This document shows, piece by piece, positions 9,327 to 18,288 of a stretch of DNA of 64,000 bases. The notes beneath the pieces were generated by a model that was given only the letters and a program-made list of their open reading frames with translations, ran no database searches and was not told the DNA's origin. The number at the start of each line of letters is the position of its first letter. Position 1 is the stretch's first letter. A program made the translations under genes and the position numbers. Source of the stretch: Saccharibacillus qingshengii (GTDB lineage Bacteria > Bacillota > Bacilli > Paenibacillales > Paenibacillaceae); the NCBI RefSeq assembly GCF_013185195.1, contig NZ_JAAZWC010000017.1:52640-116639 (forward strand), read 5' to 3'.

Positions 9327-9372
9327 ACGCTTCCGGCGGCTGGGTACAGACCGGAGAAAGCGTCTTTTTTTG
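9327..9372 (+). terminator. probable terminator upstream of queG
   Basis: An imperfect stem, AACGCTTCCGG with CCGGAGAAAGCGTC, is followed by TTTTTTT. It most likely ends the GNAT transcript. Confidence 0.55.
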
Positions 9373-9405
9373 CGGATAAACGAAAAAAGGAAAGGAGGCA
9401 TCGGC

Positions 9406-10626
9406 ATGACTGAACAGACCGGGAACAGCGGAGCCGCGCAGACGACTTCGTGGGAAGCTCTCAGGCGTGAAATTATCGAAGCGGCGCCTTCACTCGGGAT
9501 CGACGATATCGGATTCGCTTCGGCCGAGCCGTTTATGTCGCTGCGAACAAGGCTGGAAGTGCATCGCGCCAAAGGATTCGAATCCGGCTTCGAGGAGCCG
9601 GATCTCGACAAGCGGACCTATCCGGCGCTCAGCCACGAAGATCCGCAGTCGCTGATTGCGATTGCGGTCGCTTATCCGTCCAAACTCGAGAATCCGCCGA
9701 AGTCTCAGCCGGGCCTTAACCGGGGGATGATGGCGCGTTCGGCCTGGGGCCGCGATTACCATCATGTGCTGCGCGAAGCGATGGATCGCCTGGTGGCGTT
9801 TCTCAAGGAAAAGGTACCATGGGCCAGCGTAGTCAGTATGGTCGATACCGGCGTATTGTCCGACCGGGCGGTCGCGCACCGGGCGGGCATCGGATTTCAG
9901 GGCAAGAACTGCATGATCATTTCGCCCAAATACGGTTCGTGGATCTATCTGGGAGAACTGATTACCAATATTCCGTTCTCGCCCGACGAAGAAGTGCAGG
10001 AAGACTGCGGCGACTGCACTCGCTGTATCGACGCCTGCCCCACGGGAGCGCTTGTCGGTCCCGGGGAGCTGAACGCGCAGCGCTGCGTATCGTTTCTGAC
10101 CCAGACGAAGGGACTGCTCAGCGAAGAGTTCATGATGAAGATCGGCAACCGGCTGTACGGCTGCGATACGTGCCAGATCGTCTGCCCCAAGAACAAAGGC
10201 AAGCATTGGCCGCATCACGCGCAGCTGCAGCCGGACCCCGAAAAGGCGAAGCCGCTGCTGCTGCCGATGCTGGATCTGAGCAACCGGCAGTTCAAGGAGC
10301 AGTTCGGCGACACGGCCGCAGCCTGGCGCGGCCGCGGCCCGATCCAGCGCAACGCGGTGATTGCGCTGGGGAACTTCAAGGACGAGTCGGCGCTGCCGAA
10401 GCTCGCCGAAGTGCTGCAGAGTGATCCGCGTCCGGTGATGCGCGGCACGGCCGCGTGGTCGATCGGCCGGATCGGCGGCACCGCGGCGGAAGAGGCGCTG
10501 CTGTCCGCGCAGGCGCTGGAGCAGGAGGCGGAAGTGCTCGAGCGAATCGCTCTTGCGCTGAGCGAAGTGCGCGAAGGCCGGAGACCGCGCCCGGCGAAGG
10601 GCGATCCTTCGCGCGCAGGGCAATAA
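9406..10626 (+). CDS. queG: epoxyqueuosine reductase
   Basis: Cobalamin-dependent iron-sulfur enzyme that reduces epoxyqueuosine to queuosine in tRNA. Two [4Fe-4S] motifs are visible: CGDCTRCIDACPTGA near residue 204 and CDTCQIVCPKNKG near 256. VDTGVLSDRAVAHRAGIGFQGKN is the conserved QueG core region. The C-terminal 100 residues are HEAT-like repeats, as in longer Firmicute forms, followed by a basic tail. The ATG at 9406 follows AAAGGAGG, so the in-frame upstream extension is not used. Length about 406 residues. Confidence 0.93.
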   Translation: MTEQTGNSGAAQTTSWEALRREIIEAAPSLGIDDIGFASAEPFMSLRTRLEVHRAKGFESGFEEPDLDKRTYPALSHEDPQSLIAIAVAYPSKLENPPKSQPGLNRGMMARSAWGRDYHHVLREAMDRLVAFLKEKVPWASVVSMVDTGVLSDRAVAHRAGIGFQGKNCMIISPKYGSWIYLGELITNIPFSPDEEVQEDCGDCTRCIDACPTGALVGPGELNAQRCVSFLTQTKGLLSEEFMMKIGNRLYGCDTCQIVCPKNKGKHWPHHAQLQPDPEKAKPLLLPMLDLSNRQFKEQFGDTAAAWRGRGPIQRNAVIALGNFKDESALPKLAEVLQSDPRPVMRGTAAWSIGRIGGTAAEEALLSAQALEQEAEVLERIALALSEVREGRRPRPAKGDPSRAGQ

Positions 10627-10716
10627 TAAATTGCGGCAAATGCCGCCTCGTGCTACACTTAAATCGCGTGTCCATATACGCATATACCAGCAAAAAAACG
10701 TGGGGTGACATCAACG

Positions 10717-11013
10717 ATGTGGTGGAATTACGTGATACCGATCGTCACATTGATCGTCGGTTTGGTCGGCGGATTCTTTATCGGCGTGTACTACTTGCGC
10801 CGCCAGCTTACCAGTATGCAGAACGACCCGCAAATGCTGCAAAAAATGGCCAAACAGATGGGATATAATCTGAATGGCAAGCAGATGCAGCAGGCGCAGC
10901 AGATGATGAAGAAAAACGGCGGAAGTATGCCGGGCGGAATGCCTGGTGGCATGCCTGGCGGTAAACCGCCAAAAGGAAATGCGTTTCCTCCCGGCAACAA
11001 GCGGAGAAAATAA
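10717..11013 (+). CDS. yneF: YneF family (UPF0154) small membrane protein with Gly-Pro-Met tail
   Basis: N-terminal transmembrane helix (residues about 4-26, rich in V, L, I and G) followed by YLRRQLTSMQNDPQMLQKMAKQMGYN, the UPF0154 core. Function is unknown. The usual protein is about 70 residues; this one has 98, with a C-terminal tail of three PGGM-type repeats and a basic end. The ATG at 10717 follows GGGGTG at about 9 bp. A GTG at 10705 in frame has no SD. Confidence 0.82.
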   Translation: MWWNYVIPIVTLIVGLVGGFFIGVYYLRRQLTSMQNDPQMLQKMAKQMGYNLNGKQMQQAQQMMKKNGGSMPGGMPGGMPGGKPPKGNAFPPGNKRRK

Positions 11014-11118
11014 ACGCGAGGGCCGGGACGCGTACAGCGGTTCCGGCGCATGCACGGATCGAGGGTCCGATTCGACGAATCGGACCCGATTCCTGCATCA
11101 GGTAAGGAGGAATAAAGC

Positions 11119-11712
11119 ATGGCCGGCGTGAACGATTATACGAACAAGAAGGTTGGCGACAACCGGGAACAAATCGAGCAGCATATCGCCAAAATTCTGG
11201 AATTGATCGGTGAGGATCCGCAGCGGGAAGGGCTGTTGGAGACTCCGGCGCGAGTTACACGGATGTACGAGGAGATTTTTGCCGGTTACGACGTCGATCC
11301 GAGGGAAGCGCTGGGCGTGACGTTCGATGAGCATCACGAAGAGCTGGTCATCGTCAAGGACATCGTTTATTACAGCCAGTGCGAGCACCATATGGCGCCG
11401 TTCTTCGGCAAGATCCATATCGGCTATATTCCGAACGGCCGGATTGCGGGACTGAGCAAGTTCGCCCGCCTCGCCGAAGCGGTGACGCGCCGCCTGCAGG
11501 TGCAGGAACGCATTACCACGCAGATCGCCGACATTTTGGTGGAAGTTCTCCAGCCCAAAGGCGTTATGGTCGTTGTGGAAGGCGAACATCTGTGCATGTG
11601 TGCGCGCGGCGTTAAGAAACCGGGCAGCAAGACGGTAACGACCGCCGTACGCGGCGTGCTGCGCAACGATTCGGCGCAGCGTGCCGAATGTCTGACGCTG
11701 ATCAAGAACTGA
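11119..11712 (+). CDS. folE: GTP cyclohydrolase I
   Basis: Converts GTP to 7,8-dihydroneopterin triphosphate, the first step of folate synthesis. Zinc ligands are in [10 protein letters not shown] and in the C-terminal [11 protein letters not shown]. The PEGR-like [15 protein letters not shown] motif is recognisable as [15 protein letters not shown]. The 197-residue length is normal. The ATG follows AAGGAGGAAT. It may be cotranscribed with yneF 105 bp upstream. Confidence 0.95.
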   Translation: MAGVNDYTNKKVGDNREQIEQHIAKILELIGEDPQREGLLETPARVTRMYEEIFAGYDVDPREALGVTFDEHHEELVIVKDIVYYSQCEHHMAPFFGKIHIGYIPNGRIAGLSKFARLAEAVTRRLQVQERITTQIADILVEVLQPKGVMVVVEGEHLCMCARGVKKPGSKTVTTAVRGVLRNDSAQRAECLTLIKN

Positions 11713-11801
11713 AGCCTGACGGTAGGCCATTCGCATTCGGCGAATGAACCTTTCCCGGATGTGCGCAAGCAAGACGAACCTGTCCGGCCCTGGGCCGTTT
11801 C

Positions 11802-11876
11802 TTCAAATGCCGGATTCCTGCAGACCGGGTGTTCATTTGAAGAGATCCCCGAGGCCGGCGGGTTCTTTTTTCAGCT
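11802..11876 (+). terminator. possible terminator after folE
   Basis: The inverted repeat CTTCAAATG/CATTTGAAG encloses a CCGG/CCGG inner pair. It is followed by a GC-rich stretch and TTCTTTTTTC. It lies 90 bp after folE; efficiency is uncertain because the T-run is not directly behind the stem. Confidence 0.4.
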
Positions 11877-11926
11877 TGGGAAAAGGGATGGATGTTCCCG
11901 GCAAGCGACGGAAGGAGTAGAGGGAA

Positions 11927-12454
11927 ATGAGAAAAACGGCAATCGGCTTCGCACTGATTCTGCTGATCGTGCTGACGGCATGCGGCAAGCCGGCTTGGGT
12001 CGGCCATCAGGAATCGGAGCCGCTGGAAGGCACGCAGCCTCTGTTCGATCTCAAAGCTTATGATCCAAGCGAGAAGGTACAGGTCGCCTGGGACGGACAG
12101 ACGGCGCCGGGGACTTTCGAGCGTCATCCGAAGTTTCCTCTAGGCGTTTATCTGCCCGAAGGGGCGACCGCGTTCAAGATGGGCAACGATACGGCCTGGG
12201 GATTCCAGGATAAGCAGATCTTTATGACCGTCACGCAAAATTCGCTGATCGATGCTTCACTGATGCGCGACCGTACCGAAGAATTGATGGGCTATAAAGA
12301 GTACAAAGGATCGATCAACGACGGACGCATCGCGGACTTTTTCCAGGTGGAACATGGCGGCGAAACGTACGTGGTCTCGTTCACCTATCTCGACACAGCC
12401 AAAGCGCTGCCGCTGTTGACCGAAATGGCCAAAAGCCTGAGAAGCATCGAATAG
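11927..12454 (+). CDS. putative lipoprotein of unknown function
   Basis: The N-terminus MRKTAIGFALILLIVLTACG is a lipoprotein signal peptide with lipobox LTAC (Cys19). The mature protein of about 157 residues should be anchored to the outer face of the membrane. No catalytic motif was recognised. The middle part resembles a compact alpha/beta domain with the repeated pattern of a stress-type lipoprotein, but no family is named. SD GGAAGGAGTAGAGGG precedes the ATG. It is followed by a hairpin near 12484-12520. Confidence 0.75.
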   Translation: MRKTAIGFALILLIVLTACGKPAWVGHQESEPLEGTQPLFDLKAYDPSEKVQVAWDGQTAPGTFERHPKFPLGVYLPEGATAFKMGNDTAWGFQDKQIFMTVTQNSLIDASLMRDRTEELMGYKEYKGSINDGRIADFFQVEHGGETYVVSFTYLDTAKALPLLTEMAKSLRSIE

Positions 12455-12483
12455 AGCCTGCGCTCGAAAAATCAACCCTGAAG

Positions 12484-12521
12484 ACCGTTACGGCGAATAT
12501 TTCGCCGTACCGGTTTTTTTA
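12484..12521 (+). terminator. intrinsic terminator after the lipoprotein gene
   Basis: The stem CCG-TTACGGCGAA/TTCGCCGTA-CCGG has a short AT loop and is followed by seven T residues. Confidence 0.8.
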
Positions 12522-12550
12522 TTCTTTTTGCATAATGGGTATAAAGGAGC

Positions 12551-12607
12551 TTAACAAAATACGTTCAATACTCTATTTTATACTTATACAACACATAAAG
12601 TATAAAA
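12551..12607 (+). promoter_or_regulatory. promoter and palindromic operator of the ABC-TetR operon
   Basis: TTAACA (12551) and TATTTT (12574) lie 17 bp apart as a possible promoter. Overlapping the -10 and reaching to the ribosome binding site is a perfect 10-bp inverted repeat, TTTTATACTT at 12576-12585 and AAGTATAAAA at 12598-12607, with a 12-bp spacer. Its position suits repression by the TetR-type protein encoded as the third gene of the operon (inference). Confidence 0.5.
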
Positions 12608-12618
12608 GAGGTGAACGT

Positions 12619-13521
12619 ATGGCTGTTATCGAAACAACGTCTTTAACTAAGGTATACAAGTCCAAACAAGCCGTGTCGGATTTGAATCTGAAGGTTCAAC
12701 CGGGAGAGATCTACGGGTTTATTGGACCGAACGGGGCAGGAAAGTCCACGACGATCCGAATGATCATGCAGCTGGCCAAGCCTACGGCCGGTCAGATTCG
12801 ACTGTTTGGGCAGGATGCCGGACGCCCTTCCGCCGATCTGCGCCGGCGTATCGGCTATCTGCCGTCGGAGATTCGGCTCTATGACCGTTGGAGCGGACGG
12901 GAGAGCCTGGCTTTTACGGCGCGGGCCTACGGCTTGAAGCTGTCCGAGACGTCCTATCGCGAACAGGCGGTAATGCTGGACCTCGATCTGGACAAAAAAG
13001 TAAAATCGTATTCGCTCGGCAATCGCAAGAAGCTCGGCCTGATTCAGAGTTTGCTGCATAAGCCGGAACTGCTCATTCTGGACGAACCCACATCCGGACT
13101 GGACCCGCTGATTCAGCGCAAACTGGTGGAAATGCTGCTGGAGCAGCGGGCTGAGGGAATGACCATCTTCTTCTCCACCCATGTGCTGAGCGAAGTGGAG
13201 CGTCTGTGCGACCGGGTTGCCATGATTCGCGAAGGGAAGCTTCTTCGGGTAGACGATGTCCATTCGCTGGCGGAAGGCCGGCGGCATCACTTCCGGGTTC
13301 GTTTCCGTGAAGAAGGCGACTTGACGGATGTACTGAAACTGCGGGAGTTCGATCCGGAAGCCAAAGTGGAAAATGGAGTTCATCTGTTTGCGGTAGAAGG
13401 ATCGGTGGGTCCGGTACTGGAGCGGTTATCGCTTCGGGAGATTGCCGACCTAAAGGTGGAACGGCCAACGCTGGAGCAGCAGTTTATGCGGGATTACGAA
13501 GGGGAGGCCGAACAAGGATGA
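12619..13521 (+). CDS. ABC transporter ATP-binding protein (ABC-2 exporter)
   Basis: ATPase of an ABC-2 type exporter, 300 residues. Walker A is GPNGAGKST near residues 40-48. The signature region is YSLGNRKKLGL, and Walker B reads LLILDEPTSGLDP. A C-terminal extension of about 90 residues is typical of drug/antibiotic exporters such as the CcmA family. The ATG at 12619 is selected because AAAGAGGTGAA lies just upstream. It overlaps the permease by 4 bp (ATGA). Substrate unknown; the linked TetR gene suggests an inducible resistance or export role. Confidence 0.88.
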   Translation: MAVIETTSLTKVYKSKQAVSDLNLKVQPGEIYGFIGPNGAGKSTTIRMIMQLAKPTAGQIRLFGQDAGRPSADLRRRIGYLPSEIRLYDRWSGRESLAFTARAYGLKLSETSYREQAVMLDLDLDKKVKSYSLGNRKKLGLIQSLLHKPELLILDEPTSGLDPLIQRKLVEMLLEQRAEGMTIFFSTHVLSEVERLCDRVAMIREGKLLRVDDVHSLAEGRRHHFRVRFREEGDLTDVLKLREFDPEAKVENGVHLFAVEGSVGPVLERLSLREIADLKVERPTLEQQFMRDYEGEAEQG

Positions 13522-14309
13522 GAATCAATTTGATTGCTATGGAGCTGAAGTCGCTTCGTATCTCTTTTGTGGTCGGCACCCTGGTGCTGCTCGTCTATCA
13601 ATTCGCGCTTGGCGCGATGGCGGACTCGTTTACCGGAAATGTAGGCATGATGGAGCTGCTGCAGAGCAAAGCGGGCATTCTGGAATCGTTCGGGATCAAT
13701 GCGGAAATGATGACCTCCTACGAAGGATGGATCGCCGCGCAGCCGCATACGTTATTCGTACTGCTTCTCGGCGCTTTTTCGGCAATCTGGGCGGGTTCCT
13801 GCATCTCGAGAGAGCGGGACAAAGGGACGGCGGAGTATCTCTTTTCTCTGCCTTACACCCGTCAAGAAGTCTTTTTCTCCAAAGCTGCTGCGCATCTGAT
13901 ACTCGTGACGATTATAGCTGGGCTTACTTTTGTAGTGAACTGGGTCGCGGGCCTATGGTTCAGCAGCGTCTCGGATGTCGGATTACTGCTTCTGCTGGCG
14001 GCCGCCGGATACTGCATCGCGCTTGCTTTTCTGGGGATTGGGTATCTGTTAACCTTCTGGGTGACTTCCGAACGGACGGCGACTTCAATCGGAATCGGAC
14101 TTGTTCTGGTTATGTTTTTTATGGGCTTGCTGTCAACAGCTCAAGGCGCTGCGGCAGAATTGGCGAAAGCCAGTCTGTTCCAACTGTTTCCTCCAAGCGA
14201 TATTGTGCAGCAGGCTTCCTTGACAGCGACCGGCGTATTCATTACGGTTGGTTTGTACGTGGCGGGTCTAATCGTCGCAGCTTGGGGATTGAGCCGTCAG
14301 GATTTATAA
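13518..14309 (+). CDS. ABC-2 type transporter permease
   Basis: Membrane subunit of 263 residues with about six hydrophobic helices (near residues 12-35, 75-95, 120-145, 155-180, 190-215 and 235-255). The motif SRERDKGTAEYLFSLPYTRQEVFFSK is typical of ABC-2 permeases. Coupled to the ATPase gene upstream and lying 7 bp from the TetR gene downstream. Confidence 0.87.
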   Translation: MRINLIAMELKSLRISFVVGTLVLLVYQFALGAMADSFTGNVGMMELLQSKAGILESFGINAEMMTSYEGWIAAQPHTLFVLLLGAFSAIWAGSCISRERDKGTAEYLFSLPYTRQEVFFSKAAAHLILVTIIAGLTFVVNWVAGLWFSSVSDVGLLLLLAAAGYCIALAFLGIGYLLTFWVTSERTATSIGIGLVLVMFFMGLLSTAQGAAAELAKASLFQLFPPSDIVQQASLTATGVFITVGLYVAGLIVAAWGLSRQDL

Positions 14310-14316
14310 AAGGAGT

Positions 14317-14931
14317 GTGAGAAGCGGAGTGAGCGGCAAACGCGAACGAGTCATCGAGGCCGCTTCGGCGCTGTTTTTCAAGCAGGGCATTGCCGAGACC
14401 GGTATGGAACGGATCGCCGAAGCGGCCTCGGTATCCAAAATGACTTTGTATAACTATTTTCAAAATAAAGAAGGACTGCTGCGCGCAGTGATCGAAACCA
14501 TGATGCAAAAAGCGGAAAAAGATACCGACCGCGTGCTTGCGGAAGAGTCCGATCCGTTCAATGCCCTGCTTCGATTGCGCAATGCGGCAGAATACGCGTC
14601 GATCTCGGAGCTTTTCGTCAAAGAGCTGCTCGACGGTTACCCGGATATTGCCGCAGACCTGATGGAATTCGAGAAAGGAAACATGGTGGGGCGAATCGAA
14701 GAAATTATTTTTCGAAGCCAGCAATCCGGCATGCTGCGCAAAGACGTCTCTCCGCATGTGATGTTCATGTTTATGATGGCTGTCAAAGAGTATATGAGCC
14801 GACCGGGGATCTGGAGCGGTATGCCGGATGCCCACGCCGCAAGAGAGCAGGTCTTGTCGCTGATGTACAAAGGAATCCTAAGCGAGGACTATCGCCGAAC
14901 CGCAGAAGAACCGGATGCCGGTACATCATAG
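14317..14931 (+). CDS. TetR/AcrR family transcriptional regulator
   Basis: The N-terminal helix-turn-helix domain (residues about 8-55) contains ETGMERIAEAASVSKMTLYNYFQNKEGLL, the classic TetR recognition region. The remainder is the helical ligand-binding part. Start is uncertain: the GTG at 14317 has AAAGGAG only 2 bp away, while an in-frame GTG at 14329 lies 14 bp from that site. It probably represses its own operon through the TTTTATACTT palindrome upstream of the ATPase gene. Confidence 0.87.
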   Translation: MRSGVSGKRERVIEAASALFFKQGIAETGMERIAEAASVSKMTLYNYFQNKEGLLRAVIETMMQKAEKDTDRVLAEESDPFNALLRLRNAAEYASISELFVKELLDGYPDIAADLMEFEKGNMVGRIEEIIFRSQQSGMLRKDVSPHVMFMFMMAVKEYMSRPGIWSGMPDAHAAREQVLSLMYKGILSEDYRRTAEEPDAGTS

Positions 14932-14996
14932 GCATCAACAGCCGGCGTTCAGAAGGATTGCAAGAAATCCAACAAGTAGAAAAGGAGCGGTCAGCC

Positions 14997-15905
14997 ATGA
15001 GTGTGGAGCAGCCGGAGTATCGCAAAGCGGAGGGCGCGCAAGCAAATGCCGAAGGACCGGGAACACAGGATCGGACTACAGCCGAAGAGGAAGCGAGCGG
15101 CCTCTGGCCTTCCGGCATCCGAATCTGGGCTCCGCCGCTTGAGAGCATGCCGGAGGACATTCTGTTCCCGATCGCCTGGGAAGAAATGATGTGCCGGCGC
15201 GTCGGAGAAGGCGAGGCGCCGATCATGCATATCTGGCGCCATCCGTATGCGCTGACGATCGGCATGCGGGATCGCAGACTGCCCCGGGCGCCCCAGGCGA
15301 TGGACAAACTTCGGCGCGAAGGCTGTTCGGTAGCTGTCCGGGTATCGGGCGGAGCGGCGGTTCCGCTCGACGAAGGCGTGGTCAATGTGTCGGTGATTCT
15401 GCCAAATCCGGAGCGCAAGCTTGAACTGCACGGCGATTTCGAACGGATGGTTTCGCTGATCGCCGGAGCGGCTTCGCCTTGGACGAGCGATTCGAGAGCC
15501 GGCGAGATCTCCGGGGCTTTTTGTCCGGGCGATTACGATGTCAGCGTGAACGGGCGCAAGTTCTGCGGCATTGCCCAGCGCAGGCAGACCAAAGCGTATA
15601 TCCTGACCGCATTTGTCATTGTGGACGGCAGCGGCGAGGAGCGGCGGCGTCTGGCCCGCGAATTCTACGACGAAGCTTCCGGCGTGCTGAAGCCGGGGGA
15701 CGCTTATCCCGAAGTCCGGGAAGGGACGATGGGAAGTCTGGACGAGCTGGCCGGCGTCCCTTCCGCCGAAGCCTACATTTCTTCGCTGGAAGAGTGGATG
15801 ATCGATCATGCGGGAGCCGCTGTGCTGGAACAGGCACCCGAACTGCCGATGGACGAACTGGACCTCCTGTCGCAGCAGCTCAAAGCGCGGTACGATAAAG
15901 ATTAA
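14997..15905 (+). CDS. lipL: octanoyl-[GcvH]:protein N-octanoyltransferase, LipL-like
   Basis: BPL/LplA/LipB-fold acyltransferase of 302 residues. In Bacillus LipL moves octanoyl groups from GcvH to E2 subunits of oxoacid dehydrogenases during lipoate synthesis. The conserved block GAFCPGDYDVSVNGRKFCGIAQRR contains the cysteine equivalent to the LipL nucleophile, and RVSGGAAVPLDEGVVNVS is the substrate-pocket region. The acidic, Ala/Gly-rich first 35 residues are an unusual extension. The ATG at 14997 has AAAAGGAGCGG upstream. Closely related LplA/LipM functions cannot be fully excluded. Confidence 0.8.
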   Translation: MSVEQPEYRKAEGAQANAEGPGTQDRTTAEEEASGLWPSGIRIWAPPLESMPEDILFPIAWEEMMCRRVGEGEAPIMHIWRHPYALTIGMRDRRLPRAPQAMDKLRREGCSVAVRVSGGAAVPLDEGVVNVSVILPNPERKLELHGDFERMVSLIAGAASPWTSDSRAGEISGAFCPGDYDVSVNGRKFCGIAQRRQTKAYILTAFVIVDGSGEERRRLAREFYDEASGVLKPGDAYPEVREGTMGSLDELAGVPSAEAYISSLEEWMIDHAGAAVLEQAPELPMDELDLLSQQLKARYDKD

Positions 15906-15945
15906 CGGAGGGAAGCCTTATTCGCTTAGACCTCACGGAAGCAAC

Positions 15946-15991
15946 AAAAAGCCGCTTCGAACGCCGCGCAGGCGGGTTCGAAGCGGCTTTT
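15946..15991. terminator. bidirectional terminator between lipL and the hydrolase gene
   Basis: The stem AAAAGCCGCTTCGAAC/GTTCGAAGCGGCTTTT is perfect over 16 bp with a 13-base loop. It is flanked by A and T tracts and sits between converging genes. Confidence 0.92.
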
Positions 15992-16046
15992 GCTGCCGAG
16001 TACAAGGAATTCGGAGCGGTGCGGTGCAGGCGTATCGGTTCCGGGC

Positions 16047-17099
16047 TTAAGGAAGCTTGATTTCTCCGACTTCGCCGTTCTCGATCTCGTCCTGCTGCGC
16101 CAGGCGAATATCGCCAAGGAAATTGGAGACGCGGCGCAGGTATTCGCGCGGATGCTCGCGGAAGATCAGCTCGTGGTGCGAGTCTTTGACAATCCAGGAT
16201 CTGGAGTTCGGATTGGTCTGGTTCGCGGCCAGCTGCTCGGCGATCTCGTAAGGGGCTTTGGTATCTTCCGTTCCGTGAATAAAGAAAATCGGAATCGGGT
16301 AATCTTCCTGTTCGACTTTCTGGTACGGAATCTGATGCAGACTCGTGCCGTTCAGGATCGGGAACAGGAACTGCAGAATCTCAAGCGACGGATGGCGCGG
16401 CAGAGCGATATTTTGCCGAATGTTGTGGTACAGCGTATCCGGCTGCAGCAGGAAGGCGCTGTCCAGGATCATGGCATCGATATCGTCGCTGATCAGAGCG
16501 GCCTGCAGCGCGGTGCCGCCGCCCATCGAGAAGCCCCAGACCACAACCTGCTCGGCTCCTTTTTGCTTGGCATATTCGACGGCTCCGAGCAGCTGCTGGG
16601 TTTCTTTTTTGCCGCCGGTTGCGACTTCCTTGCTGCCCTGCGAAGCGAAGCCGTAATCGAACATGATGACATTGAAGTTCAAACGGTGCGCATAATGCGC
16701 CAGGTCGTACATCGGAATCCAGGTCTCTTCGCGGTTGGCTCCATAGCCGTGGCTGAGCACGATCGTTTTCTTCGAATCCGTATTTTCGGCCGGGATGTAC
16801 CAACCTTGCATGGTCCGGCTTCCGTCGATTGCAGGGAACGTGATATCTTCATACTCCATCCCGACCGCCTGCTTGGGGTTGGAATATAAGGGAGCGACGG
16901 TGGGGTTGGACAGGACCCAGGCGATGTAGGCATGCAGAGCGACGAAGCAAAAGATCAGAAAGAAAAGGATCGATAAGAACAGAGCCACTGCTATATTACG
17001 CAACCGGCGACGGCCCGAGTGGGTTTCCTTGACAGGATCTTCCGTCTGCGGGGCGGACTGCCTCTGGGACGGAGCTAGGCTTCCGGAAACGGGATTCAT
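16047..17099 (-). CDS. membrane-anchored alpha/beta hydrolase
   Basis: 350 residues. An N-terminal transmembrane helix (about 35-60, following a basic RRRLRN stretch) anchors a hydrolase domain outside or at the membrane. The nucleophile elbow is GFSMGG, the oxyanion-region motif HGYGANREE is upstream, and a C-terminal His lies in DSHHELIF; HGTEDTKAP supplies the likely Asp. Similar proteins are annotated as esterases or peptidases of the YqkD/S9-like group. SD AAGGAGAG precedes the ATG. Confidence 0.83.
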   Translation of the reverse strand: MNPVSGSLAPSQRQSAPQTEDPVKETHSGRRRLRNIAVALFLSILFFLIFCFVALHAYIAWVLSNPTVAPLYSNPKQAVGMEYEDITFPAIDGSRTMQGWYIPAENTDSKKTIVLSHGYGANREETWIPMYDLAHYAHRLNFNVIMFDYGFASQGSKEVATGGKKETQQLLGAVEYAKQKGAEQVVVWGFSMGGGTALQAALISDDIDAMILDSAFLLQPDTLYHNIRQNIALPRHPSLEILQFLFPILNGTSLHQIPYQKVEQEDYPIPIFFIHGTEDTKAPYEIAEQLAANQTNPNSRSWIVKDSHHELIFREHPREYLRRVSNFLGDIRLAQQDEIENGEVGEIKLP

Positions 17100-17329
17100 C
17101 GCGGTCTCTCCTTAGTCTGAATTTGGATCGGCAGATCTGATGGATGCGGCGAAGAACGCTGCACCGTCACTCTGACCGACTCGAAACTTGTTGAAAAATG
17201 AAAAAACTTCGTTGTATTTATCGTATGCGCCGATCCTATCGAAGTCAAACCTACTCCTTTTATCGGCCGCCGCGGCAGACGATGTAACCCCTTTATTTCG
17301 TCGGTGCGAGTTTCATAAAAAATAAAAGG

Positions 17330-17361
17330 GTTTCATCAAATGAAACGAAATGTGCTATATT
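17330..17361 (+). promoter_or_regulatory. GTTTCA-N5-TGAAAC operator and promoter of the iclR-type gene
   Basis: The perfect palindrome GTTTCA-TCAAA-TGAAAC is at 17330-17346, followed by a -10-like TATATT at 17356-17361, so the palindrome covers the -35 region. A single GTTTCA half-site is at 17310 and a TGAAAC half-site at 17401. The same 6-5-6 palindrome occurs upstream of acnA. Autoregulation by the IclR protein is inferred. The remaining 17100-17467 gap shows nothing else. Confidence 0.6.
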
Positions 17362-17467
17362 TAGAAGAAACAAACGGGCCGGAAAAGGTACCTTTACTTA
17401 TGAAACGATCGGCGCCCGCTTGAAACTCAAAATTCCCGCTGGGAATCCGGAGAGAAGGTAGACCTGT

Positions 17468-18211
17468 ATGGAAGACGGCAAATTAACGGTTCGTGCGGTC
17501 GAACGCGCGCTTGATATATTGATGTGTTTTACCCGGAGCGGTGCCTTGAGCCTTACGGAGATTGCCGGCGAAGTGGGGCTGCACAAAAGCACCGTTCACC
17601 GGCTGATGACGACACTCGAGGAAAAAGGATTTGTCAGCCGTGACGCTTCTACCGAGAAGTATCGGCTGGGCATCAAAATCTGGGAACTGTCCGCGCATCT
17701 GTCGAACACCGACGATCCCGCGCTTCTGCTTCTTCCCGCCATGGAGAAGCTGCGGGACGAATTGGAAGAGACCGTCAGTCTCTACGTGAGAGACGGCCGG
17801 GAACGGCTGCGTATTCAGGCTGTGCAGAGCAACCAGGCGATCCGCCGTGTGGCTCCTGTCGGCGCGCGCCTTCCGCTGTACGTCGGCGCTTCGAGCAAAA
17901 TCCTGGTCGCTTTCGCAAGCGAACGTGAGCAGGAATACATCCTCAGCGATCCGATCTGGCCGGATATGGTCGCAAGATCCGCTTTTCGCGACCAGTTAAA
18001 AGCGATCCGTGCTGCCGGTTACGCGATTAGTGTCGAAGAAAGGGAGCAGGGCGCTACGTCCGTAGCGGCCCCTATCTTCGATCTCAAAGGCAATCTGGCC
18101 GCGGCCCTGTCCGTATCCGGACCGCTGGCGCGTCTGCCTGTAGAGAAGCTGGAAGGCTATGCGCCGCTGCTGATGGAGCGGGCGCGCCAGATGGGTCTGA
18201 TGATCCGGTAA
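17468..18211 (+). CDS. IclR family transcriptional regulator
   Basis: 247 residues. The N-terminal winged helix-turn-helix (about residues 8-65) contains SLTEIAGEVGLHKSTVHRLMTTLEEKGFV, and the C-terminal IclR effector domain includes GARLPLYVGASSKILVAFA and the QGATSVAAPIFD motif. The family usually senses small carboxylic acids or aromatic compounds. The ATG follows AGAGAAGGT. The palindrome in its own promoter is repeated at acnA, so control of aconitase is a reasonable hypothesis. Confidence 0.9.
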   Translation: MEDGKLTVRAVERALDILMCFTRSGALSLTEIAGEVGLHKSTVHRLMTTLEEKGFVSRDASTEKYRLGIKIWELSAHLSNTDDPALLLLPAMEKLRDELEETVSLYVRDGRERLRIQAVQSNQAIRRVAPVGARLPLYVGASSKILVAFASEREQEYILSDPIWPDMVARSAFRDQLKAIRAAGYAISVEEREQGATSVAAPIFDLKGNLAAALSVSGPLARLPVEKLEGYAPLLMERARQMGLMIR

Positions 18212-18288
18212 GAAAGCGGCAGCCGCGGCAGGGAACCTCTAAATTCGTCACATCATTCAGCCGGAAATCCGGGAAAGGCGGCACGAAT

